DNA of 37,886 nucleotides, taken from NCBI GenBank assembly GCA_041658075.1, contig JBBAAW010000008.1, forward strand, positions 1-37,886, read 5' to 3'. The first letter of the stretch is position 1, and each line of letters begins with the position of its first letter. A program made the position numbers and the translations under genes. Origin of the DNA: JBBAAW01 sp041658075 (GTDB taxonomy: Bacteria; Patescibacteriota; WWE3; UBA101185; UBA10185). Positions 17,105-25,687 of the stretch are shown here, one piece after another. The notes under the pieces were generated by a model, which saw nothing but the letters and a program-made list of their open reading frames with translations, was not told the origin of the DNA and did not search any database.

Positions 17105-19336
17105 TTATACCACCACTTCTTGAAAACTTCTGTTACCGCTGTGACGGTAAGTTCTCTCGCTATCTCCGACAGTGACTTTAATATATATCCCATTTGGATC
17201 ACTTGGTAGGGAAAGTCTGACAGCACGAATATCCCTTGACGTAGCTGGATCTCCATATTTATCAGTAGCTCCTCTGACTGGTCTGTAAAAAACTTGGTTA
17301 ATACTTGCTGGCTCGATGCTTCCTGGAACGAGGACCTCTTGTTCTCCAGGGTTATAAAATTTATGAGGGACCTCTCTGCTTCCCGACAATTCTGCGCTAA
17401 AAGTACCTATTGACTGTATATCTGCGATACTGTACCCTCCTTCCATTTTTCCAACGTTAAATAATTTTCCAGTTTTTGGTAAATTACAATCGACTACAAA
17501 GCTGCCTACTTCTTGTTTCGATACAGGTGTACTTATGAAATTCATGTAATGGTTGGCTGTGCCACCACTAAAAGTAGTGCTTACAAAAGGAGACAACCCT
17601 GCATGTGACTGTCTTCTCATCCTGTCTTGTAATCTAAAGCCTTGAGCAGTCCGAATCAACTCTCTAAGAGCTCCGTTACCGTAACCTCTAACATTTCTGG
17701 AAAGATAAACGTCAAGTGGGAATTTAAGGCCAGGACGTCTTGCGAGATATGCTTCACCTAACAAATGATTATATACTCTCTGAGCTGTGGCCGTTTGTTC
17801 ACGTTCTACAGCTTGTACACTAGTCATCGGAACTCCGCACGCAAGGTTAACTTCGTAAGAAGATGTAACACCTTTAGGTTCAACAAAAAATCTGAGTATC
17901 TCTTCTATAGGTAAATTCATTTCGCATATGCCTCCGCGGTAGATTCTGCTTGGGATTTGTGTTCCATCAGTCACGAAATAATGCTCCCTAATAAATTTTT
18001 GTCCTACGTCACCTGACAAGTCTTGTCTTTCCTGCGTTTCTATATATGATTCTGGTACCAAGCCGCCCTGTCCAACAGTTCCTGTACCAGTTTTATAGTC
18101 AACTGTAGTCGCAATAGTGCCATAAGGGGAAGAAAATTGTATCAGTGTCTCTGTAGTTGTCTCGCTTAGAAAGATCTGGTGCTCGTTCTTAAGTTTGCCT
18201 AGGAAATTTTTAACTCTGTGATGATCCAAGGCAATACCAAGTCGCCGTTCCATTGGAGGTCTTTCAATATACCTGTACGCATATCTATAAAAAGTTCTCT
18301 CTGATTCCAGGCCAAAAACATCCGCTGGACAGTCAAACCCAGCCTCTCTAGTTTGTCTAGCCCCCTCAGCAATCAAGGAGTATCCTGCAGAGCCATCCTT
18401 TATGGCTCTTATCCATTCTTCCTCAGAGGTGGTTAAATCTGCGTCGGGATTGTCTAAATAAGCCGGTGATACCCCATCTCCCTGTAAGCTCCAATTCATC
18501 AGTAGTCGAGATATTCTTCCGTTATAATCTTTGAACGGATGAATGGACACTAACCCGCGCTGTAAGGTAGCTGCAAGCGTAAAAGGGTCGTGACGTTTAT
18601 CAACTTCTTCGTTATACCGATTGCATAAATCTGTAAGAAGTTGTTTGACGTCTTGATACGGCGGGTACTCTATGTAACCTACATAGGGATCGGGCCCAGA
18701 TGCGAGGAATTTAATGTTTTCGGTAGCATCTATTACAGCCTTTTCAACAGCTGTATAAGTTGTTGGCGCACCTAGATTCTTGTAATCTCCCCCCACGAAA
18801 TCTGTGTGTCTTAATGCGCCAGAGACTAATGGATTAGCGTCCTCCGTTAATATCGTGTGAAGCTGCGTTATTAGTTCAGGGGTTAATCTTCTGTTATCTC
18901 TGCTTGTTAAGAAGACCCTCGCCTTTAAGTGGCCCAACCATTCGTTATCCCCAAAAAGTCTTTCCGGAGCTTCAACATCTGTAATGAGTGCAGTTTCCAG
19001 GAAGTGTCGGTCTATAACGCACGACGCCTCTAGTACTCTGTCCATATCGGTTTCAATCCCTAGGAGTGTTTCGTATCGTGCAATTTTTTCTTCAATCCTT
19101 AATCTTTCTGCGGCATATTCGCCTGAGAGTTTCCACTGTAATTCTTCACTTTTTTCAGAAACCTTTTCTAGGAGGGACCGTGCTTTTTCCTTAGAAAGTG
19201 CAGCCTTTGTTCTGATGCTTTCAGAAAGTTCCCTTGTAAAATTGCCTGCATCCGTTAAGATCCTCTCTAAGGCAGAATGCAGTGTTTCCGTTGAATCGAG
19301 TGTTAGCGATTCAATAGATTCAGATAATGCTTTCAA
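17105..19336 (-). CDS. Fic-domain protein fused to a putative R-S-E ADP-ribosyltransferase domain
   Basis: A 743-aa soluble protein. Residues 1-95 are helical and charged, probably coiled coil. A Fic fold spans about 150-330, with YIEYPPYQDVKQLL (221-234) and the catalytic loop HPFKDYNGR (266-274; H266). The usual HPFxxGNGR has Gly where Y271 stands. Fic enzymes move AMP or another nucleotide part onto target proteins. The C-terminal half (about 460-740) shows the three ordered marks of R-S-E mono-ADP-ribosyltransferases: RIYRGG (R467), FVSTTF (STT 586-588) and EQEVLVPG (ExE 665-667). The middle (335-455) is unassigned. It has a TTG start with a clear AAAGGAG site 6 nt upstream, unlike its leaderless neighbours. 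No signal peptide or antitoxin gene is seen. A toxin or host-directed effector is plausible but inferred. Confidence 0.8.
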   Translation of the reverse strand: MKALSESIESLTLDSTETLHSALERILTDAGNFTRELSESIRTKAALSKEKARSLLEKVSEKSEELQWKLSGEYAAERLRIEEKIARYETLLGIETDMDRVLEASCVIDRHFLETALITDVEAPERLFGDNEWLGHLKARVFLTSRDNRRLTPELITQLHTILTEDANPLVSGALRHTDFVGGDYKNLGAPTTYTAVEKAVIDATENIKFLASGPDPYVGYIEYPPYQDVKQLLTDLCNRYNEEVDKRHDPFTLAATLQRGLVSIHPFKDYNGRISRLLMNWSLQGDGVSPAYLDNPDADLTTSEEEWIRAIKDGSAGYSLIAEGARQTREAGFDCPADVFGLESERTFYRYAYRYIERPPMERRLGIALDHHRVKNFLGKLKNEHQIFLSETTTETLIQFSSPYGTIATTVDYKTGTGTVGQGGLVPESYIETQERQDLSGDVGQKFIREHYFVTDGTQIPSRIYRGGICEMNLPIEEILRFFVEPKGVTSSYEVNLACGVPMTSVQAVEREQTATAQRVYNHLLGEAYLARRPGLKFPLDVYLSRNVRGYGNGALRELIRTAQGFRLQDRMRRQSHAGLSPFVSTTFSGGTANHYMNFISTPVSKQEVGSFVVDCNLPKTGKLFNVGKMEGGYSIADIQSIGTFSAELSGSREVPHKFYNPGEQEVLVPGSIEPASINQVFYRPVRGATDKYGDPATSRDIRAVRLSLPSDPNGIYIKVTVGDSERTYRHSGNRSFQEVVV

Positions 19337-19508
19337 CGTTTTCTCCTTTCTTCTTAGAGACTTTTTGTTCTTCTTGGGTAATCTCTCGCGAAATATCCTC
19401 TAAGTCCAAAAGGAAGTTTTTTATTAAAAAATTGGTTTTTCTACTGTAAGGAGTTTGGAGTTTGTTAGTGGGCATTTTCATGATCTTATAGTATCATTGG
19501 CGTATTGT

Positions 19509-20471
19509 ATGCTCAACACGTTTTATCAACTAATCCGCACAGCTCGCCCTAGGCAGTGGCTTAAAAATTTTGCCGTATTTGCGCCCATTACTTTTGCCGG
19601 ACTTCTTTTGGAGCCAAAAAACTTTGAACTTGCCGCTAAAGCTTTTTTGGTGTTTTGTGCGCTTTCTTCTGCCACCTATTTTATGAACGACATTGTGGAC
19701 ATGGATAAAGACAAGCTTCATCCTATAAAAAAGAATCGCCCCATACCAAGCGGAAAGCTTAGTAAAAAGCTGGCGGTAACGGCATCGGTCTTGTTAGCCA
19801 CGGCAGGCTTATTTTATGCTTACAAGCAGGTGGGGTCTTATTTTACAGCTATTTGTATGATGTATATTGTTTTGCAGATTTGTTACTCCTTTTACTTTAG
19901 ACATGTAATAATTTTGGACTCTCTAATTGTGGCGTCAGGCTTTATTATTCGCGTATTTGCCGGAGGGGTGGCGTCTTATAGTTCTGTGTCAAGCTGGTTG
20001 TTGCTGACTACCATTGGACTTTCCTTGCTCCTAGCTTTTGGTAAAAGGCGATCGGAAAAAACCCTTTTGGCCCAACATCAAGTGTTGCAAGATCAAACGG
20101 AAACGCGGGCTACTTTGCGTCATTACCCCGATAGTCTTTTGGATTCCATGATTTCTACTTCTGCTAGTTTTTGTTTGATAACTTACGCTCTTTTTGCCTT
20201 CCAGACTTCCCCCCACGAAGTTAGTGGCGATTTTGTAAGGTACCTACCGTCGATATTGGGAAACCCTAAGTGGTTAATGATAACGATCCCGGTGGTTATT
20301 TATGGAGTTGCGAGGTATCTGTATATTATTTATGAAAAAAAGGACGCGGAGTCACCGGAGAGAGTTTTGCTTTCCGACAGACCGATACTTGCCACTGTGG
20401 TTCTTTGGGTAATCGTAGTTTTACTTATTCTTTACGGACTTCCTCAACTGTCGTTAGCGTCATTCCAATGA
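19509..20471 (+). CDS. UbiA-family prenyltransferase, decaprenyl-phosphate phosphoribosyltransferase-like
   Basis: A 320-aa polytopic enzyme. It opens with LIRTARPRQWLKNFAVFAP, typical of phosphoribosyl-decaprenol-phosphate synthases, and has the first Asp-rich site NDIVDMDKD (60-68) followed by HPIKKNRPIPSG. The likely reaction joins phosphoribose from PRPP to a polyprenyl phosphate, the first step to a lipid-linked arabinose-type donor. A general UbiA role is the fallback. The start is uncertain: ATG 19509 was chosen; TTG 19497 lies 4 nt after a TATAGT box, and TTG 19455 is only 1 nt from an AAGGAG and so is unlikely. Confidence 0.86.
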   Translation: MLNTFYQLIRTARPRQWLKNFAVFAPITFAGLLLEPKNFELAAKAFLVFCALSSATYFMNDIVDMDKDKLHPIKKNRPIPSGKLSKKLAVTASVLLATAGLFYAYKQVGSYFTAICMMYIVLQICYSFYFRHVIILDSLIVASGFIIRVFAGGVASYSSVSSWLLLTTIGLSLLLAFGKRRSEKTLLAQHQVLQDQTETRATLRHYPDSLLDSMISTSASFCLITYALFAFQTSPHEVSGDFVRYLPSILGNPKWLMITIPVVIYGVARYLYIIYEKKDAESPERVLLSDRPILATVVLWVIVVLLILYGLPQLSLASFQ

Positions 20472-20480
20472 TGTTGGTTA

Positions 20481-20651
20481 TTACCGGGGTGACGAAGTGC
20501 TCGATCCCGCTATCTGCGGACTAGCGCCTGGCTGAACGCCCGAAAGTCCCAACGATGCAACCGGAAGGGCCAGAAGAGCCAACAATAGAATCAAAAGCAT
20601 CAAGTCGGTGGCAAATTTAATTTCAAAATATTCAGGCTTGTTAACTTTCAT
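20481..20651 (-). CDS. 56-aa single-helix membrane protein
   Basis: A short reading frame of 56 codons. It starts with MKVNKPEYFEIKFATDLM, then has a strongly hydrophobic stretch (about residues 17-37, rich in Leu and Ala) and ends in a Ser/Gly/Pro-rich tail. Its ATG lies 11 nt inside the end of the upstream membrane gene, so the two are probably coupled. It fills an otherwise empty gap between the UbiA gene and that gene. No family is recognised; the membrane-like composition and the coupled start are the evidence. Confidence 0.6.
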   Translation of the reverse strand: MKVNKPEYFEIKFATDLMLLILLLALLALPVASLGLSGVQPGASPQIAGSSTSSPR

Positions 20652-21147
20652 TTATTTCCTTTTCAGCGTCCAAAATAAAGATATAGGTAAAAAGCACCGC
20701 GAAACCTAGAGAAACGTAGGTAATCCAGGCATATAAAAGTCCAAAAAGACTCATAAGACCCGCGCCAATGGTTAAAAAATAAAGATAGGCCAGCCACACA
20801 ACTCCTTGTGAGTACAAATGGAAGCTGTTCTGAATAAGATGCTGGGCTTTAAAACTGTGGAGTTTTGCTGCCAGGGGTGGGGAAATATGTGTGTCGTGAA
20901 AAACCAATGATTTTACGATAACATGCAAAAGCCCCAAACAAAGGGCCAGAACCATAAAGAGCAGAGAATAGGAATTCACCTGCATGTAATCACTTTGGGA
21001 GGTGTACATAAAACCTGACGGACCCAAGTTTATTGGAATGTCCAGCGAGCGTGAGATAAAAACTAGCGACACAATGCGCACAGTTATAAGGTAAAGTGCC
21101 GGTACAATGGCTTCATCTATTAATTTTATCAAAATTTTTGAAAACAT
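20641..21147 (-). CDS. Membrane protein of unknown function, about four helices
   Basis: A 168-aa hydrophobic protein with segments near residues 10-35, 58-80, 110-135 and 138-160. I do not recognise a family. The ATG at 21147 was chosen because AGGA lies 9 nt before it; an in-frame TTG at 21195 would overlap the divergent gene's start. It is followed by an overlapping 56-aa membrane protein and lies between two lipid-linked glycan genes, so an envelope role is likely but unproven. Confidence 0.75.
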   Translation of the reverse strand: MFSKILIKLIDEAIVPALYLITVRIVSLVFISRSLDIPINLGPSGFMYTSQSDYMQVNSYSLLFMVLALCLGLLHVIVKSLVFHDTHISPPLAAKLHSFKAQHLIQNSFHLYSQGVVWLAYLYFLTIGAGLMSLFGLLYAWITYVSLGFAVLFTYIFILDAEKEINES

Positions 21148-21165
21148 AGGCAGGAATCCTGTTAT

Positions 21166-21171
21166 TATAAT
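21166..21171 (+). promoter_or_regulatory. -10 box of the O-antigen-ligase-like gene, leaderless configuration
   Basis: A perfect TATAAT ends 5 nt before the ATG at 21177, with no ribosome site between. Transcription would begin at or within a base or two of the start codon. Confidence 0.6.
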
Positions 21172-21176
21172 AGTCA

Positions 21177-23105
21177 ATGGTGAAACACGTGTCAAGAATA
21201 TTGCTCCAGTGTTTGGTTTTTATTACGCCCTTTGTCTTTGTGCAGAACACTAATGAGCTTTTTGAATTTCCCAAAATGTATTTTGTTTATCTTGTGGGAT
21301 CCACCCTCGTCATGGTTAGTATCGTTATGACAAATAAATCCGATGTGTTTAAGGCCGACTTTTCTAAGCTTTTAGGGCTCTTTGTTGGTAGTTTTATCGT
21401 GTCGACCATATTTTCCGCCCATCTTTACACCTCCGTTTGGGGGTATTTTTCCCGTTTTGACGGTGGGTTAATCTCCATTTTGATATTTTTTGGAATCTAC
21501 TGGTCGACAAAAAGGATACAGCCGTCTACCCCACAAATTTTACGAATCGTTGCTCTTACCGTACTGCCAATTTCGGTGTATGCAATTTTGCAGCATTTTG
21601 GATTGGGAGGTAAGTGGGAAAGCGACACTACTACGAGGGCTTTTTCTACCTTTGGCCAGCCAAATTGGTACTCTGCCTATTGCGCCATGGTTTTACCAAT
21701 TATTTTGTATCTCGGACTTGAAGAGAAGATTCGTTGGATAAGTAAGGTTGGGTGGTTATTGCTCTTTATATTTGGCTTTAGTGGATTTTGGTATTCTTAC
21801 TCGGTTTCCGGAATTCTCGGTTTAACGGTATCGATGTGTTTGCTATTGGCGTTTAATTTTGACGCAGTTAAGAGAAGTTGGTCGACTCTTGTTGTCGTGA
21901 CGTCGATTTGCCTACTGTTTGCGTTCTTAAATCCAGGGATTTTCAAACAAAAGATTAATGACGCTTTTACTGACACGATTACTCCGTTGTTGCGGGTTGA
22001 TAAGATCGATACTGTTACACAGGCGCCCGCGGGTTTTTCGGTAGAGCGGGTTGGCGGAGGTCGGGATGACGGAAGTGGATACGCGGTTACCGACAGCGGG
22101 TTTATCAGAAAGGGAATTTGGAGAGGCGCGTTAAATCTAGCAATCTCGTCGCCCAAAACATTTTTAATAGGTACAGGGCCTGAAACCTTTCCTTACGAGT
22201 TTCAAAAATTCCGCCCCGCGTCTTTAAATTATTCGTCGGAGTGGAATTATATTTTAAACAAACCCCATAATTATTATTTGGAGCTGTTGACGCAAAACGG
22301 GATTATTGGTCTTGTAATTTATTTGGCGATAGTTATTAAAGTCCTGTTAACCAAGCATCGATTTCTTGCTCCTGCGCTTTTTGGACTATTTATAACCAAT
22401 ATTTTTAGCTGGCCAACCGTTTCTACCTCTTTGCTTTTTTGGGTATTTCTAGCCTTGTTAACTATTGATGGGGGTGACGGGAAGGGAAGGAGGCCCGAAA
22501 AACTTTCACCAGAGCGTTTTGAGGGACCCTTTCCTTCCCGTCTGATAATGTCGATTTTGATAATAACGGGATATATATTTTTAAACGTGCAATTTGCTAA
22601 ACAATATTTAGCCGACACAGTTAGCAAAAAGTCGCAAAAATATTTTGAACAGGGAGACGTACAAAAAGCGTTGGAATGTGCAGACAAATCCGTGAAATTA
22701 AATCCCAAAGAACCTTTTTACTATCGTACGCGCGCTAAAACATACATTTTGCAAACCACAGGTCAAAACATCAACGCTACAAATTCTCTTAAAGCGCTAG
22801 CGCTAAAAGATATGTTGAGGGCGCGGGAATTGAACCCACAAAATCTGGCCACTTTGCGCGGTTTAGTGTCGCTTTATTACTTTTTGTCGCTTAAAGACAT
22901 AAGTTCTGCAACCGTTGACCCATTTTATTTGGGAATGACGCAGTACTATTACAAAAACCTATCAACGAATTACCCAACGGATGTAGGGGTTTTAGTGCTA
23001 GTGGCAAAATATCAAAATATGCTTGGATTCACCGTCGACTACCAAAATACCATTGGGCAAATAAAAACTCTCCGCCCGGATTTACTTGACTGGTATTTGA
23101 AATGA
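21177..23105 (+). CDS. O-antigen ligase/polymerase-like membrane protein with TPR tail
   Basis: A 642-aa protein with about ten or more helices (up to about residue 470) and an O-antigen ligase (Wzy_C) core around FLIGTGPETFPYEFQKFRP and KPHNYYLELLTQNGIIGL, where an outside loop holds the conserved Arg and His residues. The C-terminal part (about 475-640) contains TPR-like helices (YFEQGDVQKALECADKSVKL). Family members join lipid-linked glycans to an acceptor or polymerise them. The acceptor here is unknown; a CPR cell normally lacks LPS, so a glycan or glycoprotein acceptor is more likely. Confidence 0.88.
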   Translation: MVKHVSRILLQCLVFITPFVFVQNTNELFEFPKMYFVYLVGSTLVMVSIVMTNKSDVFKADFSKLLGLFVGSFIVSTIFSAHLYTSVWGYFSRFDGGLISILIFFGIYWSTKRIQPSTPQILRIVALTVLPISVYAILQHFGLGGKWESDTTTRAFSTFGQPNWYSAYCAMVLPIILYLGLEEKIRWISKVGWLLLFIFGFSGFWYSYSVSGILGLTVSMCLLLAFNFDAVKRSWSTLVVVTSICLLFAFLNPGIFKQKINDAFTDTITPLLRVDKIDTVTQAPAGFSVERVGGGRDDGSGYAVTDSGFIRKGIWRGALNLAISSPKTFLIGTGPETFPYEFQKFRPASLNYSSEWNYILNKPHNYYLELLTQNGIIGLVIYLAIVIKVLLTKHRFLAPALFGLFITNIFSWPTVSTSLLFWVFLALLTIDGGDGKGRRPEKLSPERFEGPFPSRLIMSILIITGYIFLNVQFAKQYLADTVSKKSQKYFEQGDVQKALECADKSVKLNPKEPFYYRTRAKTYILQTTGQNINATNSLKALALKDMLRARELNPQNLATLRGLVSLYYFLSLKDISSATVDPFYLGMTQYYYKNLSTNYPTDVGVLVLVAKYQNMLGFTVDYQNTIGQIKTLRPDLLDWYLK

Positions 23106-23109
23106 CGGG

Positions 23110-24318
23110 TTAAAGCAGCTGCAAATAGTCGCTGGAAGCCCAACCTTCTAATCCCGCCGTGCTTTTAATCTTAAGCCAGCCGGGTTTTTCTTCCAGCACA
23201 GAAACCGTATCACCAATATTAAGTCGTCCAACTTCTGCCCCCGCTAAACTTGGTTGACTTCTAACTCTTAACCATCCGGTTGATGTATCTTTAACTTTAG
23301 CGGTTTTCCCGATCGAAATAGAAGTCCCAATTTTAGCAAGACTTTCTTTAGCTTGCGAGCTTATGCCCGCACCGTCAGACTCGCGTCGTAAATAAGCAAT
23401 TTTACCATCGCCCAATAGTACTTTATTGGGTTCAACAATGACACCAGAAGTGTCGTAAAATTTTCCATCAAAGTCCAAAATATAACTAAAAACTAGCTCA
23501 CGATTAATTCCATAACCCATAATATTAATACCTCGCGTTTTGTTCCAGTAAATAAGGGCTTTTGCCCAACTTTGAGGGCTGGAGGTAACAAAACTGTTGT
23601 TAGAGTAAATGTCGTACAAGTTGGTGGAACCATCCATAATTTTAACCGTGATTGGTGCAGGCATTGGGAAAAGCTTAAAAGACGCGTTAATTTTTTGATC
23701 TTTAATTACATTTAAACGACCGCTCTGTGGTTCATAACCCTCTTTTTCCAAACGGACATCGTAGCTTCCCGCGGTGAGTTTATCTGTGGAAAAGGGAGTT
23801 TTGCCCGCTTCAGTGCCGTCAATAAAAACTATTGCTTCAGACGGTTGGGAAATTACGCTTAAGGTGTTTGCCGAGCTGGATTTTTCGTACCATAAGTCGA
23901 GTCCGCTAGAAAAAACTTCATCTGTTCCAAGGTCGCGTTTAACTAAAGTTGGTAAGCCGGCCAGAAAAGAAATAGTGGTTTCATAGGGTTTTCCGTTCGA
24001 CTCAAGTTTTACCTTGTTACTGCCTTTTTTAACCACAAAATTTTCTAAAGGGGTTTCACCCACTTCTTTGTCGTTTACAAAAACTTTCGCCTTACCGTAA
24101 TAAACATCTGCATATAAGTAAGGTTTTGACGACGGGGAATTTGAGCGACTTACTAAAATGTAGCCAAAATAAGAAGTTAAGATTACTCCAAAAGCGGTTA
24201 CTATAAAAGCTACAATGTTTCTGGTCCTTGACTTTTTACCTGTCACGGAGGATTGGGTTGTAGGCGCGTAGTATTTTTGACCTGCGGGGGAAAAAATTGT
24301 GGAAACGCGGTCTGCCAT
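23110..24318 (-). CDS. Membrane-anchored protein with PEGA repeats and C-terminal SH3 domain
   Basis: A 402-aa protein with a short cytoplasmic N-terminus, one helix (about 33-53) and a large outside part. A first PEGA-like unit (about 70-110, KVFVNDKEVGETPLENF) and a second (about 153-205, AIVFIDGTEAGKTPFSTD) are followed by a region of unknown fold and an SH3b domain (about 340-402, GWLRVRSQPSLAGAEVGRL and GWASSDYLQLL). PEGA and SH3b domains usually bind cell-surface material. Its 3' end faces the O-antigen-ligase gene with a 4-nt gap. An extended TGG-TAAATT box lies 8 nt before the ATG. Confidence 0.87.
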   Translation of the reverse strand: MADRVSTIFSPAGQKYYAPTTQSSVTGKKSRTRNIVAFIVTAFGVILTSYFGYILVSRSNSPSSKPYLYADVYYGKAKVFVNDKEVGETPLENFVVKKGSNKVKLESNGKPYETTISFLAGLPTLVKRDLGTDEVFSSGLDLWYEKSSSANTLSVISQPSEAIVFIDGTEAGKTPFSTDKLTAGSYDVRLEKEGYEPQSGRLNVIKDQKINASFKLFPMPAPITVKIMDGSTNLYDIYSNNSFVTSSPQSWAKALIYWNKTRGINIMGYGINRELVFSYILDFDGKFYDTSGVIVEPNKVLLGDGKIAYLRRESDGAGISSQAKESLAKIGTSISIGKTAKVKDTSTGWLRVRSQPSLAGAEVGRLNIGDTVSVLEEKPGWLKIKSTAGLEGWASSDYLQLL

Positions 24319-24375
24319 ATGTTAGAAATTTACCACTTTAATGCTAAAATATCAATCACGGGTACCCGTCATCAC

Positions 24376-24450
<75 letters not shown>

Positions 24451-24577
24451 TTTAATCCCGTCATTACAGCGCGCCCGCTAAATGGTATTGCAAACTCCAA
24501 AAAACGGGGTAAAATGGTAACTCCGATACCAAATTGCCGGAAACTACCTGAACAATACCACATGTTAAAATTAGCGT

Positions 24578-25225
24578 GTGATCGAAGCAATCTTGTTTGA
24601 TTTGGACGGAACATTAGTTGATACTCTTCCACTGTATATAAAGTCTTATAAACAGGCGTTATTATCACAAGGGTTCAATCTTACGGATAGGGAGATAGTG
24701 GGTACTTGTTTTGGTAAAACGGAGGAAAGTATTTGCGCCAAGCTGGGGATTCCATCACAAGCCGAGGAATTTAAAAGATCGTATTTTTCCGGCGTTAGGA
24801 ATCACTATAGGGAGGGAAGACTATTCAAACGAGTCATTGACTTTTTAGATTTGGCTAAAGAAAAAAAGATAAAGTTAGCCATCGTTAGTTTTGCATATAA
24901 CTGGTATGTAAACGAGATGCTCAAACGACTTAAATTGGATAGATACTTTAACACGGTTATAGGATTTAATGATGTTAAGAAAGCAAAACCGGATCCCGAG
25001 GCGGCAATATTAGCATGCAATAAATTTAATACCTCGCCGAGTGAATCGATTGTGGTCGGAGATAGCAAGAGCGATATAGTTATGGGGAAAAACGCGGGCT
25101 GTAAAACGGTATTATTTCATCCTGATGGATACGACTTATTTTACGATCTGAACAGTCTTAAAGAAAGCAGACCCGATAAAGTGATTAAAGATTTTAGCGA
25201 ACTTAAAGAGTTTGTAATGAATTGA
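24578..25225 (+). CDS. HAD-family phosphatase (phosphoglycolate phosphatase/beta-phosphoglucomutase-like)
   Basis: A 215-aa HAD hydrolase. Motif I is FDLDGTLVDT (D8 nucleophile, D10 acid), motif II is LAIVSFA, the motif III lysine is in KKAKPDPE, and motif IV is VVGDSKSDIVMG. A helical cap lies at about 15-80. The substrate, probably a small phosphorylated metabolite, cannot be told. The GTG start follows an extended TGT-TAAAAT box by 6 nt with no ribosome site, another leaderless candidate. Confidence 0.92.
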   Translation: MIEAILFDLDGTLVDTLPLYIKSYKQALLSQGFNLTDREIVGTCFGKTEESICAKLGIPSQAEEFKRSYFSGVRNHYREGRLFKRVIDFLDLAKEKKIKLAIVSFAYNWYVNEMLKRLKLDRYFNTVIGFNDVKKAKPDPEAAILACNKFNTSPSESIVVGDSKSDIVMGKNAGCKTVLFHPDGYDLFYDLNSLKESRPDKVIKDFSELKEFVMN

Positions 25226-25263
25226 AGTATATCGTGGAGTTTTATGACCAAAACAAACACCTA

Positions 25264-25293
25264 TTGACACTCTCACCCATAGTGTGCTAAAAA
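25264..25293 (+). promoter_or_regulatory. CIRCE-like HrcA operator over the groESL promoter
   Basis: TTGACACTC (25264-25272), a 9-nt spacer and GTGTGCTAA (25282-25290). Against the CIRCE arms TTAGCACTC and GAGTGCTAA the matches are 7/9 and 8/9, with the exact 9-nt spacing. The left arm includes a perfect TTGACA -35 box; a TGC-TAAAAA extended -10 box (25285-25293) lies 18 nt further on, so a bound repressor would block the promoter. HrcA itself is not in the window. Confidence 0.8.
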
Positions 25294-25354
25294 TTTGTCG
25301 CGCAAGTACTAGTTAATAATTTAATTGGATTTAAAAATCCTAAAGGAGGTAAGA

Positions 25355-25657
25355 ATGTCTGCATTTAATAAAATAAAGCCGCTGGCCGATTATTTGCTAA
25401 TTGAGCCTGCGGAGAGGGAAACCAAGCTTCCATCCGGAATTGTGCTCCCCGATACTTCTAAGGAAAAACCCCAAGAGGGTAAAGTTTTAGCAAAAGGTCC
25501 GGGTAAAAGGGATGAGGACGGAAAGGCGATGGAGATAAATATTTCAGTTGGCGCTAAAGTTATTTACAAAAAATGGGGCGGAACGGAAATAAAAATTGAC
25601 GGAAAAGAATACCTCCTGGTGAAGGAAGAGGATATTTTGGCAGTTATCGAGTCGTAA
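25355..25657 (+). CDS. groES: Co-chaperonin GroES
   Basis: A 100-aa Hsp10 that caps the GroEL ring. It starts MSAFNKIKPLADYLLIEP, has the mobile loop ERETKLPSGIVLPDT and the closing strand KEYLLVKEEDILAVIE. The ATG is set by a strong AAGGAGGT site (25343-25350); the in-frame TTG at 25325 lies before that site and is rejected. It is cotranscribed with groEL 30 nt downstream and controlled by the CIRCE-like site. Confidence 0.97.
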   Translation: MSAFNKIKPLADYLLIEPAERETKLPSGIVLPDTSKEKPQEGKVLAKGPGKRDEDGKAMEINISVGAKVIYKKWGGTEIKIDGKEYLLVKEEDILAVIES

Positions 25658-25687
25658 GCAATTTTATTTAATTGAAAGGAGTTAAAA

